A stretch of DNA of 64,000 nt, from contig OX104113.1 in NCBI GenBank assembly GCA_944474755.1, positions 51,227,644 to 51,291,643 of the forward strand, written 5' to 3'. This document shows positions 36,453-47,560 of this stretch, one piece after another. The notes under the pieces were generated by a model that was not told the DNA's origin, searched no databases, and saw only the letters and a list, made by a program, of their open reading frames with translations. Source of the DNA: Limnoperna fortunei. Taxonomy: Eukaryota > Mollusca > Bivalvia > Mytilida > Modiolidae. Each line of letters opens with the position of its first letter. The stretch's first letter is position 1. Made by a program: the position numbers and the translations under genes.

Positions 36453-36513
36453 CTGATCTGTTGATGCTGTCTAGAACAAAGTACTGAAGAATGTCCGTGG
36501 CTTCTGTTTTATA
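36453..36513 (-). promoter_or_regulatory. TATA box and 5' UTR exon of the broken peptide paralogue
   Basis: TATAAAAC (36513-36506, minus strand), then AGAAGCCACGGACATTCTTC, ending in a GT donor (CAACAGATCAG/GTATG at 36453/36452). Upstream GTCACGTACG is shared with the promoter at 43652-43711. Confidence 0.6.
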
Positions 36514-37030
36514 GAGCAGACGTACGTGACCACTGTCCATCTGACTCACTGAGGCAAATCTCCATCAGCTTATAAATACTTCAAAATTCTTAGTCAACTA
36601 ATCTTTGGTAGTGGTTAAAATAATCACCCCCTTTAAAATCACCCAATTACTATCAATAATTTTTGCAATATTGACAAAGTAGTGTTTTTATTAGCAATAA
36701 AGAAATTAAGGTTTTAAATTATATTTACTTCGATAGTATGTAACTGTTTTTATAGTTTCAGAAAGAATTTTGGATAAACAATGAAACAAATATAGAATGA
36801 TGCCACTTTAATTAAAGTGAAGTTTAATCTTCATCTTTCCGGATACTTGTGTATAGATCAGAATAGGGATTTTCTATATAATATGTGTATTAAACAAAAT
36901 TTGATAATTTGGATTAATTATAATCATAATCCTATAACAAGAAGAGGATGATTCAGCGGCGTAATAACATCACCCGCTAACAAAGTATATTGTTGTACAC
37001 TTTTTGTCAGAAAATCAGCTGATATTATTT

Positions 37031-37172
37031 AAGGAATATTTCAAATTTCTGAACAGGTTATTTGATATAATATGGTTTGGGTCTGTTTACGCCTAAGCGG
37101 TTTATGAATGGTGTAAACAGACCCAAACCATATTATATCGTATAACCTGTTCAGAAATTTGAAATATTCCTT
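37031..37172. repeat. Large inverted repeat (60-bp arms, 22-bp spacer)
   Basis: Arms 37031-37090 and 37113-37172 differ at only two positions (left arm start AAGGAATATTTCAAATTTCT). A half-related stretch (GAATGGTGCAAACAGACACA, GTTCAAATATTCCTTA) lies near 42050-42110. Confidence 0.9.
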
Positions 37173-37416
37173 ATAATTTAATTTTAACTATAAATTTTAA
37201 CAATTTTTAGAGTAAAAACGTCGATGACGTCATGGAACTATTTGAATTTTAACGGCGTAAGAATAGGTCAAAGGTCACGCAAGTTATTTCTTATAATATA
37301 AGTTGCTCGATTTGAATTAACCAATCAGATTTCATCTTACAAAGCAAATTAAATTATATATATTTATGACATAAATCTTTTAAAAATACATTATATATGT
37401 ATGCTCTTTTTAATCT

Positions 37417-37420
<4 letters not shown>

Positions 37421-37485
<65 letters not shown>
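37421..37485. repeat. (AT)n microsatellite
   Basis: About 32 uninterrupted AT dinucleotides. Confidence 0.95.
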
Positions 37486-37487
<2 letters not shown>

Positions 37488-37829
37488 CATCTCAAAACTG
37501 TTGTCATAATTAATATTTATTCATGTCCAGTTATATTGCTTTAATATACCAACGGTCATCTTAGCACAAGAATCTATGACAAACGAGACGATTTTAATTT
37601 CAAATTTATAAATTAATCTCACCTATGCAGCATTATTCCAGCTGCAAGCGTCACCTATTTCTTCGGGATAAAACTACTTGTCCGCGCCTTTAATAAATTT
37701 TACTATAGATACAACTTCCTTGTCGCAAAATCTCGTTTGAAAATATGGTTGCAGATAGCTTTCCCAATTTTTGATTCCGTGTACAGTAAACGTGCTACGA
37801 TGACTGTTTAATACACCTATTAGTGACCC

Positions 37830-38095
37830 GTGGTATATGAAACCCATCTATTTTAATCAACTAACCAACTCACAATATACAATACTGGAAGCGGGAGGTT
37901 TGGCATGCCATAAAATCTGGTTTAGCACATCATTTCTTTTGAAATGCCTGTACCAAGTCAGGACCATAGCTGTAGTTGCTTTATGTTTGTTGTTGGTTCT
38001 GGAGTTTTCTCAGACCTTGATTTGTGGATTTGTGGATTGTCTTTTTTGACAGTTTCATCGGTGTTCGGTATTTTGTTATAACCTTCATTTTTCAA
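37830..38095 (+). mobile_element. 3'-region fragment shared with the Penelope-like remnant at 49150-50520
   Basis: Blocks TTTGGCATGCCATAAAA, TTCTTTTGAAATGCCTG, CAAGTCAGGACCAT and GATTGTCTTTTTTGACAGTT are repeated in the same order at about 50290-50510. No reverse-transcriptase coding sequence is attached here. Confidence 0.6.
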
Positions 38096-38481
38096 CTGGT
38101 TTAAAATTGTATTTCATTTGAGTGAACAAAATTATAGCATTTGACCGGACATTTTTCTAAAAATTCTAAAAATCGTTCTTTTGGGGCGAATACAAAACGA
38201 GATACCTCTGAAGTTATCCAGACTTATTTTGACTGTTGCCCCCTGCTCATGACAACCACGAGCAGGTGGAAGCATTTATTCTTACCAAATGACCAAATAT
38301 CTATACAACATTTTTCCTACTTTGTGGCACAAGTAGTGCATAAATCAAGGGGACATAATAACCGTATAGTTATTGCAGCATCACGGGATACATCTTGATT
38401 TTAACTCTATTTAGACGTAAAACAGAACTATATACTTTTTAAATGATTTAGAAAAAAATTCGGGTTTAAGATATACAATTG

Positions 38482-38772
38482 CAGGGGCGGATGCAGCCTC
38501 AAATGAAAGGGGGGGTCCGACCTCGCAGAGGTCGTATTACGGCAGGGGGTCTGGGGGCCGCTGAATGCCCCCAGAAGCTCTGAACGAAATGGTGTAAAAT
38601 CCTGCATTCTGACGATTTCCTGACACCTAAAACATGTCCGATAACTTCTAAGCCGTCGAAAAATAAACATTTATAAAACTGCCAACACAAAAGTAGGGGT
38701 CCAGACCCCATGCTTGTCAAAACGAAAGGGGGGGTCCGAACCCCCTGGACCCCCCCTCTGGATCCGCCACTG
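38482..38772. mobile_element. CAGGGGCGGAT-ended MITE, 5-bp target duplication
   Basis: The ends CAGGGGCGGATGCAG and CTGGATCCGCCACTG are inverted repeats, flanked by AATTG (38477-38481, 38773-38777). The interior is G-rich (AAGGGGGGGTCCG twice). hAT-like ends; no coding. Confidence 0.72.
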
Positions 38773-39058
<286 letters not shown>

Positions 39059-40104
39059 GCATTTCGTTCAAAATTATTAGAATTAAATTTACAAATAGAG
39101 CAGAGAAACCAGCGAGAAATTGCGTTCGCCGTAACGGTTATTAATGGTGCCGTTTTACAACTCCTTTTCATTTTTCATGTGCTTCTTGCTTTTTGTTTGT
39201 TGTAGAATATGAAAAATAGCCTAGGATCGACCGGGCAAAGTTTGTGTTTTCTCCCTTCGTAAAAGGTAGAATTAAATATATATAAAGAGGATTAACCAAC
39301 AAAGAGTTAAAAATTTGCCATTGTGATCACTTGTTTCATTGCGAGGAACAATTCAGCGTGTTGGTCTATTAAATAAAGATAACTTATTTATTAGGGGTTT
39401 TTTTCAAGAGACAAGGATCATAAAGTCCATATCAGATGACCCGATTATCCTAAATTTTTCGAATGTCAACCTGGAACCAATTTCAGCTTTACAAAACAGT
39501 TTAAAGTGGTAGGTTTTCACTACACTATACTATAATTTACATCATTGGGGTTTATGTAATTCATTTTTTCTTATTTCGAAGACTATATAAAATACGCACT
39601 AGATACTGGTTATGTGTTGCGTTTTATATATATTGTAACACTTCTTAATGTATTGACTGATCTGATTAATTGCAGCATAGATTGTTTTCTTATTTCTTAA
39701 TATTGAAAAGCTTTGGTCAATAATGCACGATTGTTAAAACATTTTGGCAAATTCTTCCGCAAAGTGTTTTCGCATGACAATGTCTTGTATCGCGAGTCGG
39801 CGTTTTACTCAGCATTGATACTAATTTCATTGGTAGTAAAGATCATCAAGGAAATTTTAACAAATTACCGATAAAAATGAAAAACACACAGAAAGCGGGA
39901 GTTTGCGCTATACTTAAATCGACCACGACAATGTTGTGCCAGAACCGATGGAATTAAGATTCGAGTTTAGATAATTTTTTTTGCAATTTAAATTGTACCT
40001 GGAGACAAATTATTGGAGGATGACGCCATACAACATTAGCTAGAACATCCGAATCTACATTTGTAGTCGCACCCTTTTTGCTCCATTTAAAAGTCGAGAT
40101 TAAT
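39059..40104. other. No recognised gene
   Basis: Unique AT-rich sequence without long frames or recognisable repeats. Confidence 0.4.
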
Positions 40105-40270
40105 AGGTTCTTTCATACGTTTTTGGGAAAGACCGGTTGATCTTTCACGAGTGATAGAAATTTTATGTCTTTTCGCGAGTGGAGCGCTGCGGAACGAGCA
40201 AAAAGAATAAAAATTTCTATCACGAGTGAAAGTTCACACGGACTTCCCAAAAACGTATGAAAGTACCTAT
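40105..40270. repeat. Imperfect inverted repeat (CACGAGTGA hairpin)
   Basis: TTCTTTCATACGTTTTTGGG pairs with CCCAAAAACGTATGAAAG, and CTTTCACGAGTGATAGAAAT pairs with ATTTCTATCACGAGTGAAAG around a GC-rich centre near 40180. Confidence 0.85.
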
Positions 40271-40349
40271 TTCTTCCGTAAACCAACAACTTTCACATCG
40301 CTATAACATATAGACTCTCCATTGTTGTAGACTCCATTGTCTCTGACGT

Positions 40350-40438
40350 CCAATTAGAACGCCGGAAACAAGAACGTCATAGAAGAACGTTGTTATGCTT
40401 CCATAACAACGTTCTTGTTTCTGGCGTTTTGATTGGAT
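40350..40438. repeat. Inverted repeat with nested arms
   Basis: CCAATTAGAACGCCGGAAAC pairs with GTTTCTGGCGTTTTGATTGG. Inside, AACGTTGTTATG pairs perfectly with CATAACAACGTT across a 4-base loop. Confidence 0.85.
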
Positions 40439-40749
40439 AACGCAGCAAGTACAGATGTGTGCGCGTGAGCTCATCTGTGCTGGGTCATCTGTACCAGAAA
40501 TCGGCCATTTACGGAAGAAACTATATACTATGTTTTTGTACTAGTACGATGACATCCATTTTGTCCATTTACAAGATATACAACAGACAATATGTACAGA
40601 ACCATTTTATTATAAAAGATTTAAAAAATTAAAAAATTAAAAAATAGTCTTTAAGTCGACGATAAATAATAATTTATGCAAATGTCGACCTCCATATCTT
40701 TTCATTTATCTTAATGTCCTTATTTCTCCATTATTTGTTTGTGTAGCAA

Positions 40750-40862
40750 ACACGAATAGGTCATATTTCTTATTTCACTGGACCTGTTCCTTTCTTGCGA
40801 GATTGGGGTGATATGTTTTTGTTGCCATCAGTGTATTTGTCCGTCTTGGTCACATCCGCTGA
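40750..40862 (-). pseudogene. Decayed pleiotrophin-like 3' exon
   Basis: Minus strand after TTTTTTCAG: GGATGTGACCAAGACGGAC parallels the ECDTDTQ stretch of 35436-35606, and ATGACCTATTCGTGT parallels TVTYSC. The third cysteine is lost (TCCAGTGAA where the paralogue has a TGT codon) and stops occur in frame. It is a dead exon copy. Confidence 0.6.
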
Positions 40863-41138
40863 AAAAAATGTGGAAACTACAACCGAGTTAAATTAAGATA
40901 TTTTTATATAGAAGAAAAATAATTATTTTCTTTTCATTTTTAGGTTTCAGTACTGCGTTTGTTGATTTATGAAATCGCGCTAGTCAAAGAACTGTTTCAA
41001 ATAATATGCTTGAGCATAGCATTTCACCTTAAAATATATTGTAAATAAACCGGTTAAGCGTCGTTGTTTTTATTAAAAAAAACGAACATAAATTTCAATT
41101 TAATGTTTTAATAATTTTGTATCCTTACGTTTTCTTTG

Positions 41139-43711
41139 CTATGATATGGTTTTTCTATCCTCCTTTGACAGGTGTCTCTTTTTTCTCTTTACATTTTGAA
41201 GTCTCTTGCATGAAATTCTGACAACCAGTGTTGGCTCGCATCCCTCGACAGAGTCCCTCCGAGTCAATTCTTGGGTCACGGTATTGGTTGTGGTGTCACA
41301 CTCGCTCCCGTCTCCTTTGTCGTACATGCAGCCTGAAAATATGAAAGTTATGAAATAATTATAGGATAATTAATTGGGCGGAGTGAATATCCAAAATATG
41401 ATCACGAGTGCAGCATAACGCATCTGATTAAACGAGTGCGCGGAACTTCTTCCGCGCACGAGTTTAATCTGATGCTTTATGCGGCACGAGTGATCATATT
41501 TTGGAAATTCACAATGCCCAATTGATTATCCTATTTATTATATAGATCAAAAATGTTTTCGTAAAATTTTAATGCTTAATCCTAAATTTTATGAACGGCG
41601 GATGAATATCTGTATATTACAAAACCAACTGCAACTTTGGCGGGAAAAACCCGAGAGTGAAAATAAACGATAATTTTCACATGTGATTTACCGTGATTTC
41701 TGTCACCCGGAAAATTCGATATTTCATCTTTTATCTATATAATAAAATCATTTCTGATATGCGGCACAATCACATTTATTCATAATGCTTCACAATTGAA
41801 TTGTTTCCGATAAAGGCTCATATGCATAATTATTTTTTATTGACCACGGCCGATTATTTGAATTAAATATTTTTCATGACCCAACATAATGAAAAATTTT
41901 AAACTTCTGAACAAAACTTACAATCTAATTAAAATTAAATCTTTCACTTGCTCCCCCTTTTTGTTATTGGTCGCTGCGAGGGGAGCAAGTGAAAGATTTA
42001 ATTTTAATTAGATTGCAGAGTTTACGCCTTATAAACAGCGGAGTGTTTTATGAATGGTGCAAACAGACACAAACCAGGTTAATGCGTATAACTGTTCAAA
42101 TATTCCTTATTGTCAAATTTTAAACATGATAGTTTTAACGTTAAAAACAGCGATGACGTTATGACACTATTTAAGCTTTAAAGGCATAAGAATTAGTCAT
42201 GTGACCAACACACGTTGTTTTTCGTATAATCCGAGTTGCCCCATTTGCTACTATCAGATTTCAGATTACAAAGCAATTTACATTATTTAGAATAAAACTC
42301 GATATTGGTTTACCTTTGGGTTTTTCTTTCAGCAGCCTCGTGTTATCTTTCCACTGATGTTTTCGTTCTCTTTCCAATTTTCTATCTTCCCGTCTTCCTT
42401 CTTTTCGTCCCATTCTTTTTCCTTCCGATTCTTGACTTTGTTCATACTTTTCACAAGACATTGTTTGACTGGGTTTCTTGACATCCTTCCTCACCACTGA
42501 CAAAAGTTAGTACCCTGGTGACAGTATTTGTATCGACATTACAGTCACTCTTCTCCTTTGTCATATTTACATTCTGCATAAATGAAAAAAAATATCCTGA
42601 ATAGACAACAAAACCCGTCATCCTCTTTTTAAAATTAGATGTTTGTAAACAAATGTTGTTTAGTTAATTTGATAACTAAAAATTATCCTATGTAAATTTG
42701 TTTGCCAAAGTTGGACTTTTGTGCCTTAGCTGAAATTAATTAAATCTTCAATATTGACACACAACAGAAATATGAAGTATAATTTGTACAGTGTTCAATT
42801 AGTCATTGTTTATTTGTTCAAAATAAAGAAATTATTGGTTCTAATGTCAGCTGCATAAGTTAACAAACATAACTTACGAAGACCTGATTTTCGCGGTTTC
42901 CAGTTTCGTGCTGTTGCCACAGTAACCAACAGAAGAACCGATGTCCAGGTTCTCATTCTGTAAAAAAACTTCTCGAAAGTTCAGATGTAATACAACTATT
43001 AAATTACTATTTTATCTTATACTGCATTACTAACTAGTTCGTAGAATTAACATTTTCCAGAACAAACAAGTAGACAATTGAAAATGAACTAAAATCAAAG
43101 TGCCTAGCAACTACAGAGAAAAAAATGTCTATATAGTCTTCTGTTATATTTCAATTGATGGCAGTTATGAAGCCATTTTTGTGTGGCGGTATATGAATAT
43201 TCATTTAACATTTCAATACTTATCATTTTTTAGATTGCTGATTGGTCATATTCACATTTTTGAACTCCTCGGGTTTCATCGGTTTAAAGCCATTATGTTT
43301 CTCCCAACTTCTTTTTTTCATCTTAAATAACCAACTGACTAAATAAATGAAATATGTTATACTTCTTAGAGACAATACTTGTTACAAAATCAAAGAAAAA
43401 TCAGATTTCTTACATATTGCAATGGTTGCCGAGTGAATAATGTAGTTAGTCTGCTATATTGATCACGCGCTTTTCAACCTTGAGGTTGCGGGTTCGACTC
43501 TTACTACATGCATGGTGTGGTGCACTCAACACTTAAGGATTGTCAGTTTTTCTACAGGAAGCCGGAGTTTTCCCCCGGTCCTCCTGATTTCTCTCCAATT
43601 AAAACAGGACGGATTAAAATACCTATTGAAATTTTTTCTTTATGTACATACCTATTTGTTGACGTTTTGCAAAACAATAAAGTGACCAGTGTCCGTGGCT
43701 GTTCTTTTATA
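41139..43711 (-). CDS. Secreted pleiotrophin/midkine-like single-domain peptide, 90 aa
   Basis: Likely a secreted heparin-binding, growth-factor-type peptide. TATA box at 43711-43704; 5' UTR exon about 43680-43652; signal exon 42957-42878 (ATG at 42956); final exon 41332-41139; GT..AG introns, phase 1 junction between the coding exons. The first 16 residues (MRTWTSVLLLVTVATA) form a signal peptide. The mature part has cysteines at 28, 38, 58 and 68, i.e. C-9-C-19-C-9-C, with CMYDKGDGSECD and GCEPTLVVRISCKRL, followed by a basic tail (KRKKRH). The spacing matches the C-terminal domain of pleiotrophin/midkine (C-9-C-~21-C-9-C, also ECD and a basic tail). Only one of the family's usual two domains is present and the conserved tryptophan is missing. 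Assignment rests on pattern, not a search. The intron between the coding exons carries a decayed sister exon at 42300-42590. Confidence 0.72.
41361..41533. mobile_element. Fold-back MITE, ~80-bp arms
   Basis: The outer ends ATAGGATAATTAATTGGGC and GCCCAATTGATTATCCTAT pair. Inward, AAAATATGATCACGAGTG pairs with CACGAGTGATCATATTTT, and GCGCGGAAC with TTCCGCGC at the centre (near 41450). It lies just upstream of the last exon of the pleiotrophin-like gene. Confidence 0.85.
41921..42015. repeat. Perfect 36-bp inverted repeat, 23-bp spacer
   Basis: CAATCTAATTAAAATTAAAT continuing to TTGCTCCCC (41921-41956) is exactly mirrored at 41980-42015. Confidence 0.92.
42300..42590 (-). pseudogene. Decayed pleiotrophin-like exon inside the intron of the intact gene
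   Basis: Minus strand after TTATGCAG: in the expected phase it reads QCKYDKGEE then a stop. The next frame gives SDCNVDTNTVTRVLTF and GEEGCQET, and a further shift gives TMSCEKYEQ followed by a strongly basic tail. All four cysteine positions are recognisable but at least two frameshifts break them. It is a duplicate of exon 41139-41332. Confidence 0.68.
43440..43625 (+). mobile_element. SINE (tRNA-derived family), diverged
   Basis: Contains TGGTTGCCGAGTG (A-box area), TATTGATCACGCGC, GTTGCGGGTTCGACTC (B box), GGATTGTCAGTTTTTC and TTAAAACAGGACGG. It lies in the first intron of the pleiotrophin-like gene. Confidence 0.82.
43652..43711 (-). promoter_or_regulatory. TATA box and 5' UTR exon of the pleiotrophin-like gene
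   Basis: TATAAAAG (43711-43704, minus) follows GTCACGTACGCTTACTG. Then ACAGCCACGGACACTGGTCA and a donor CAACAAATAG/GTATG. This is the same arrangement as the paralogue at 36453-36513, so the core promoter was duplicated with the gene. Confidence 0.65.
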
Positions 43712-43744
43712 CAGTAAGCGTACGTGACCAATCTCCACACTTGG

Positions 43745-44505
43745 GCGAATCTCTGTCAGCAGAGTAGTAATTTATCCATGGCAGTTTTTTGTGACTAAAA
43801 CTAACATATAGTTAGTAAACAACGAGGTCTTAATTATGAAGAAATTAAATGTGCCTTATATATAATCGTTGTACTTAAAAATGCAGAGAAAACTGTTGAC
43901 CACAACATTAAAACATATCTGTGGATTAATGTCTAGTAAAATGTATATTAGATAATTAAATCTATTGTCGAGAGTTCATACAGCGACTTTTGGCTTAATA
44001 GAAATATAACTATGATCACCAGAAACTATAAAAGTCCTAATTTCCCCCAGGGATAAAATGTAAAAGTCCTAATAATTCGCATTTCGTACTTACTTCAATT
44101 TTTGTTTGGATTAATTTAGACCATATTGTTTTAGTTTAAACTACGGACCATACGAGTTAAATTAGAAATTTAAAACTGTGAACACGTAAATTACCCCTTA
44201 GATATCGTAATTCAGTAAAATGGCAAAACTTTTTTTATTACTGTTTCGCAACTTTATTGTGCAATTGTAAAGTCGCCGTGAAACACAGTATACAAGTATA
44301 TCACATCTTGCCATGTCAAATGATAGAGAGTAAGTGGACTCAGAACCTCTGACTTGGGAGGATTGTTTTATTCACCCGGCGGTTACAAAATAAAATATAA
44401 TAAATCGCTATAAAATGGGGAGTACATGGAAGAATTGAGACGTTCAAAATGTATTCACATACAGTTTATATCATATATGATGCATTCGAATGGTGTTTTT
44501 TTTTT
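43745..44505. other. Upstream of the pleiotrophin-like gene; no gene seen
   Basis: AT-rich unique sequence up to the next SINE. Confidence 0.4.
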
Positions 44506-44507
44506 GC

Positions 44508-44757
44508 TTACATAGTGTTTAACGTCACTTTCAGCAATTTTTCAGCTATATCATAGCGTCCAGTTTTTATTGGGGTAGGAAGTCGGAGTACCCAGAGAAA
44601 ACCCCGACCTGCGGTAGGAAAACTGGCAATCCTTGTCAATTAAGATTGTAGTCGAATACACCTTGAACGCAGTGAGACATGAACCCGCAATCTCAGTGTT
44701 GATAAACCACGTGATCAATAGTAATTGACTAACTACCATAACCACTCGGCCATCGAA
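44508..44757 (-). mobile_element. SINE (tRNA-derived family)
   Basis: Minus-strand copy: tail TAGTGTTTAACGTCACTTTC, body GGCAATCCTTGTCAATTAAG, B-box region ATGAACCCGCAATC, head CACTCGGCCATCGA. Confidence 0.9.
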
Positions 44758-45426
44758 TGAAACAGTAGAGTGGTAGATCTCTCAACTTCTAAAAGACTTG
44801 ACTTAATAATATATATTGTATTTTATCACAATCAGCATTCGGATATTTAAAAGGAAGGTTTTCGTAATTGACAAATATTACACTAAAAGACCAGGTTACG
44901 GCCTGCTGTATAAACCATTCAAACTTGGATTTTAATTTGCTACTAAACTGAAGTAGATTACAACCAGTGCTATTATTCTTACCATTTGCTCTACATCCGC
45001 TTGCTGAGATAAAAAGTAGCGGGGTTTGTGATTGAATTCGAATCAAAATAGCCGTGCAATATGCAACAATTTGTTAAATTTGATAGTATAATTTTTTTTA
45101 ATTTTAAACCCTTTTTGCTACGAGTGTAAAGTCATCCTGCAATAAAAGTCCCGCAACAGTTTTATCCCGCCGGCCGCAAATAGCTTACCGCACAATAAGT
45201 TGTGCGTTCGGAAAGATTGCGCGACTAGTGGACATCCTGCCTTGACAGATTTGCAGAAAATTTGATCAGCGAGAAGCTTGATTTAATTTGCAATTCTAGA
45301 CTATAGGCGTTCATTATTTCATTGTACAAAATGTTACTTTTCATTTTATTTAGGGAATATTATTTAAGACACTAAAGGTGTAACGGGTAACTTGTGTGAG
45401 GCCTATGTGTTTATTTTGTTAGTTTG

Positions 45427-45680
45427 TTTGAATGGTGTTTAACGTCTCTTTCAGCAATTTTTCAGCTTTTTCATGACGTCCAGTTTTTAAAGGGGGAGGA
45501 AGCCGGAGTACACGGAGAAAAACCCGACCTTCGGTAGAAAAACAAGCAATCCTTGTCAATTAAGATTGGAGTCGAGTTCACCCTGCCCGCAGTGAGGCTC
45601 GAACCCGCAATCTCAGTGTTGACAGACTACGTGATCAATAGTAGACGAACTACCTTAACCACTCGGCCACCAAGCCCCCC
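45427..45680 (-). mobile_element. SINE (tRNA-derived family), near full-length
   Basis: Minus-strand copy from TTTGAATGGTGTTTAACGTC to CACTCGGCCACCAAGCCCC, with body GGAGGAAGCCGGAGTACACG and B box CTCGAACCCGCAATC. Confidence 0.92.
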
Positions 45681-46002
45681 TCCCCTCCCGTATGTGTTCA
45701 AATGACACAATAAGCGTTATCTTTTTTGTCGTTAATAAACATAATACCACTAAAAGAACAATGAAATTGTGCTATTTTAAATACAAATGTATTCCGTCAG
45801 TTTGTCGTCTTTTACTAATTGTTTCCTTTTTAAAATAGGTTTATCGGGTAAATGATTGTTTATAGCAATTTAACAAATTAATCTTTGTCCGTCAACAGAA
45901 GTAAACATCAATAATATATTTTTTAATTTAATAAGATTTATAATATGAGAGGATTGGTATTCTATGGTAAAGTAATCTCATGAAGATGTGTCAAATGGGT
46001 TG

Positions 46003-46660
46003 CATTGGCGTAGCTAGGTTTTGATTGCAATGCATGCCAAACTTATGGTAGGGGGGCCTGGGGGCGGCCGCTTAAGGCTCCCAGCGGGTACAAGGCAGGA
46101 CCCTGCAAGGGAGTCAGGGGGATTCACCTCTGTGGCTCCGCGGATATAGCCTTTTAGAACTAAATTTTAAGTGTACGGAAGCTTACTTTTCCAATTAAAT
46201 TGACCCATTCAAAAACTTTTGTTTCAAAGCATTGTTATAATAATTTTTTTGTAAGAATTTGCAATCTTCCAGCCAGGGATGTTCCAATGATTTATTAAAG
46301 GAATAAAGACAAAATGATATGAATCGTGCGAGTTTTCCGAGAAATAATATTTTAAAACAAAAAAGTAAATGATCTAAGTGAACGGACGATCAGACCAAAA
46401 ACACAATATATCCCGCAACAATTTGAAAGTTGCGGAATTACGTCATGTAGTTACATCGGACCAAACGTAGTAGAATTTCCGGACTGAATACAGATAAATA
46501 GAATGAGGTATGGTTGGAGAGCTTTTGGCTGAAAACTACCCAGAACATATAGAAAGAGTATAACTCTTCCTCTTCCGTTGTCCTTTATTTTTTATTAAAA
46601 AAAAACCGTTTCGTTTGTGCACGCAGGTGCGTCGTTGCGTAAATGGTAGCTACGCCACTG
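46003..46660. mobile_element. CATTGGCGTAGCTA-ended MITE, 5-bp target duplication
   Basis: CATTGGCGTAGCTAGG and GGTAGCTACGCCACTG are inverted repeats, flanked by GGTTG (45998-46002, 46661-46665). No transposase. Related ends occur at 52341-52637. Confidence 0.75.
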
Positions 46661-46679
46661 GGTTGGCTCATTCACAGTG

Positions 46680-47560
46680 TGGGATGGGAGCTAGGGCTTC
46701 TGGATACCATCTATAAATCAAGAGTATATGTAGGCATACCAAGGATATGAGCTGATTATTTACCAGGTATATCATTCTTACTGAGGGATGAAACCAGAGT
46801 ATTCGTAGAAAATCCCAGACTTTCGGTGGGAAAACTGGCAATCCTTAACTAGGATTGGAATTGAGCAAACCCTGCCAACAGTGAGACTCGAAACCGCAAC
46901 CTCAGTGTTGACAGGCACGTGCTCAATATTAGATGACTTACCACCTCAACCACTCGACCACCGGGGCCACCGGCAGACATTATGGAAGAGGAGGGGTAGG
47001 CTCTTTATAATTGCATAGGGAGGGTCGAACTTAGGTTTTTTGCTCCTTAGTATAAATAAATAGTTCATGTAAGCCAACCTCAAGTTTTATCCAATTAGTT
47101 GCTAAAGTTATAGTAAACTCTAGACGTAATTTTACAGTCGACCAACGTTGGAAAGAGTCGCTCCATGTTGCCATTATGGAAGGGAAGAGGGAGTCTCCGG
47201 GCCGGACTATGGTTTCTGGTTCCTATATATTAATGAAGAATACATGTAGGCATATCCTGGGTATTAGACGATGTCTGGTCCAAGTCTAGTCGGAATTTCA
47301 AATTTAATCAATATTTACATTATGGTAAATGGTAAAAGCCGGATGGCATAGAGTGAGACGCGGTAATAGTTTCTAACTTGTAGGTATACATGAAGGAGGG
47401 CACATATAAGTCTGCCCCGGGGTATTAACAGATTGGTTGCCTAAGATAAATTAAAACTATGGACGGAATATTAAAGTCAACCTACTAGTATGTAGAAATT
47501 ATGGAAAGGGGTTTGGCCCTGCACAGACCAGATTGGGAATTTACAAAAGTGTAGCCTTTT
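46680..47560. repeat. Diverged tandem repeat (~165-170 bp) containing a SINE
   Basis: Recurring blocks TATGTAGGCATACC/TGTAAGCCAACC/TGTAGGCATATCC/ATAAGTCTGCCCC near 46728, 47072, 47241 and 47404, alternating with ATTATGGAAGRGRAG blocks, give a period near 165-170 bp. A diverged minus-strand SINE lies at about 46775-46970 (GAAACCGCAACCTC, CACTCGACCACCGGGGCC). Confidence 0.6.
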
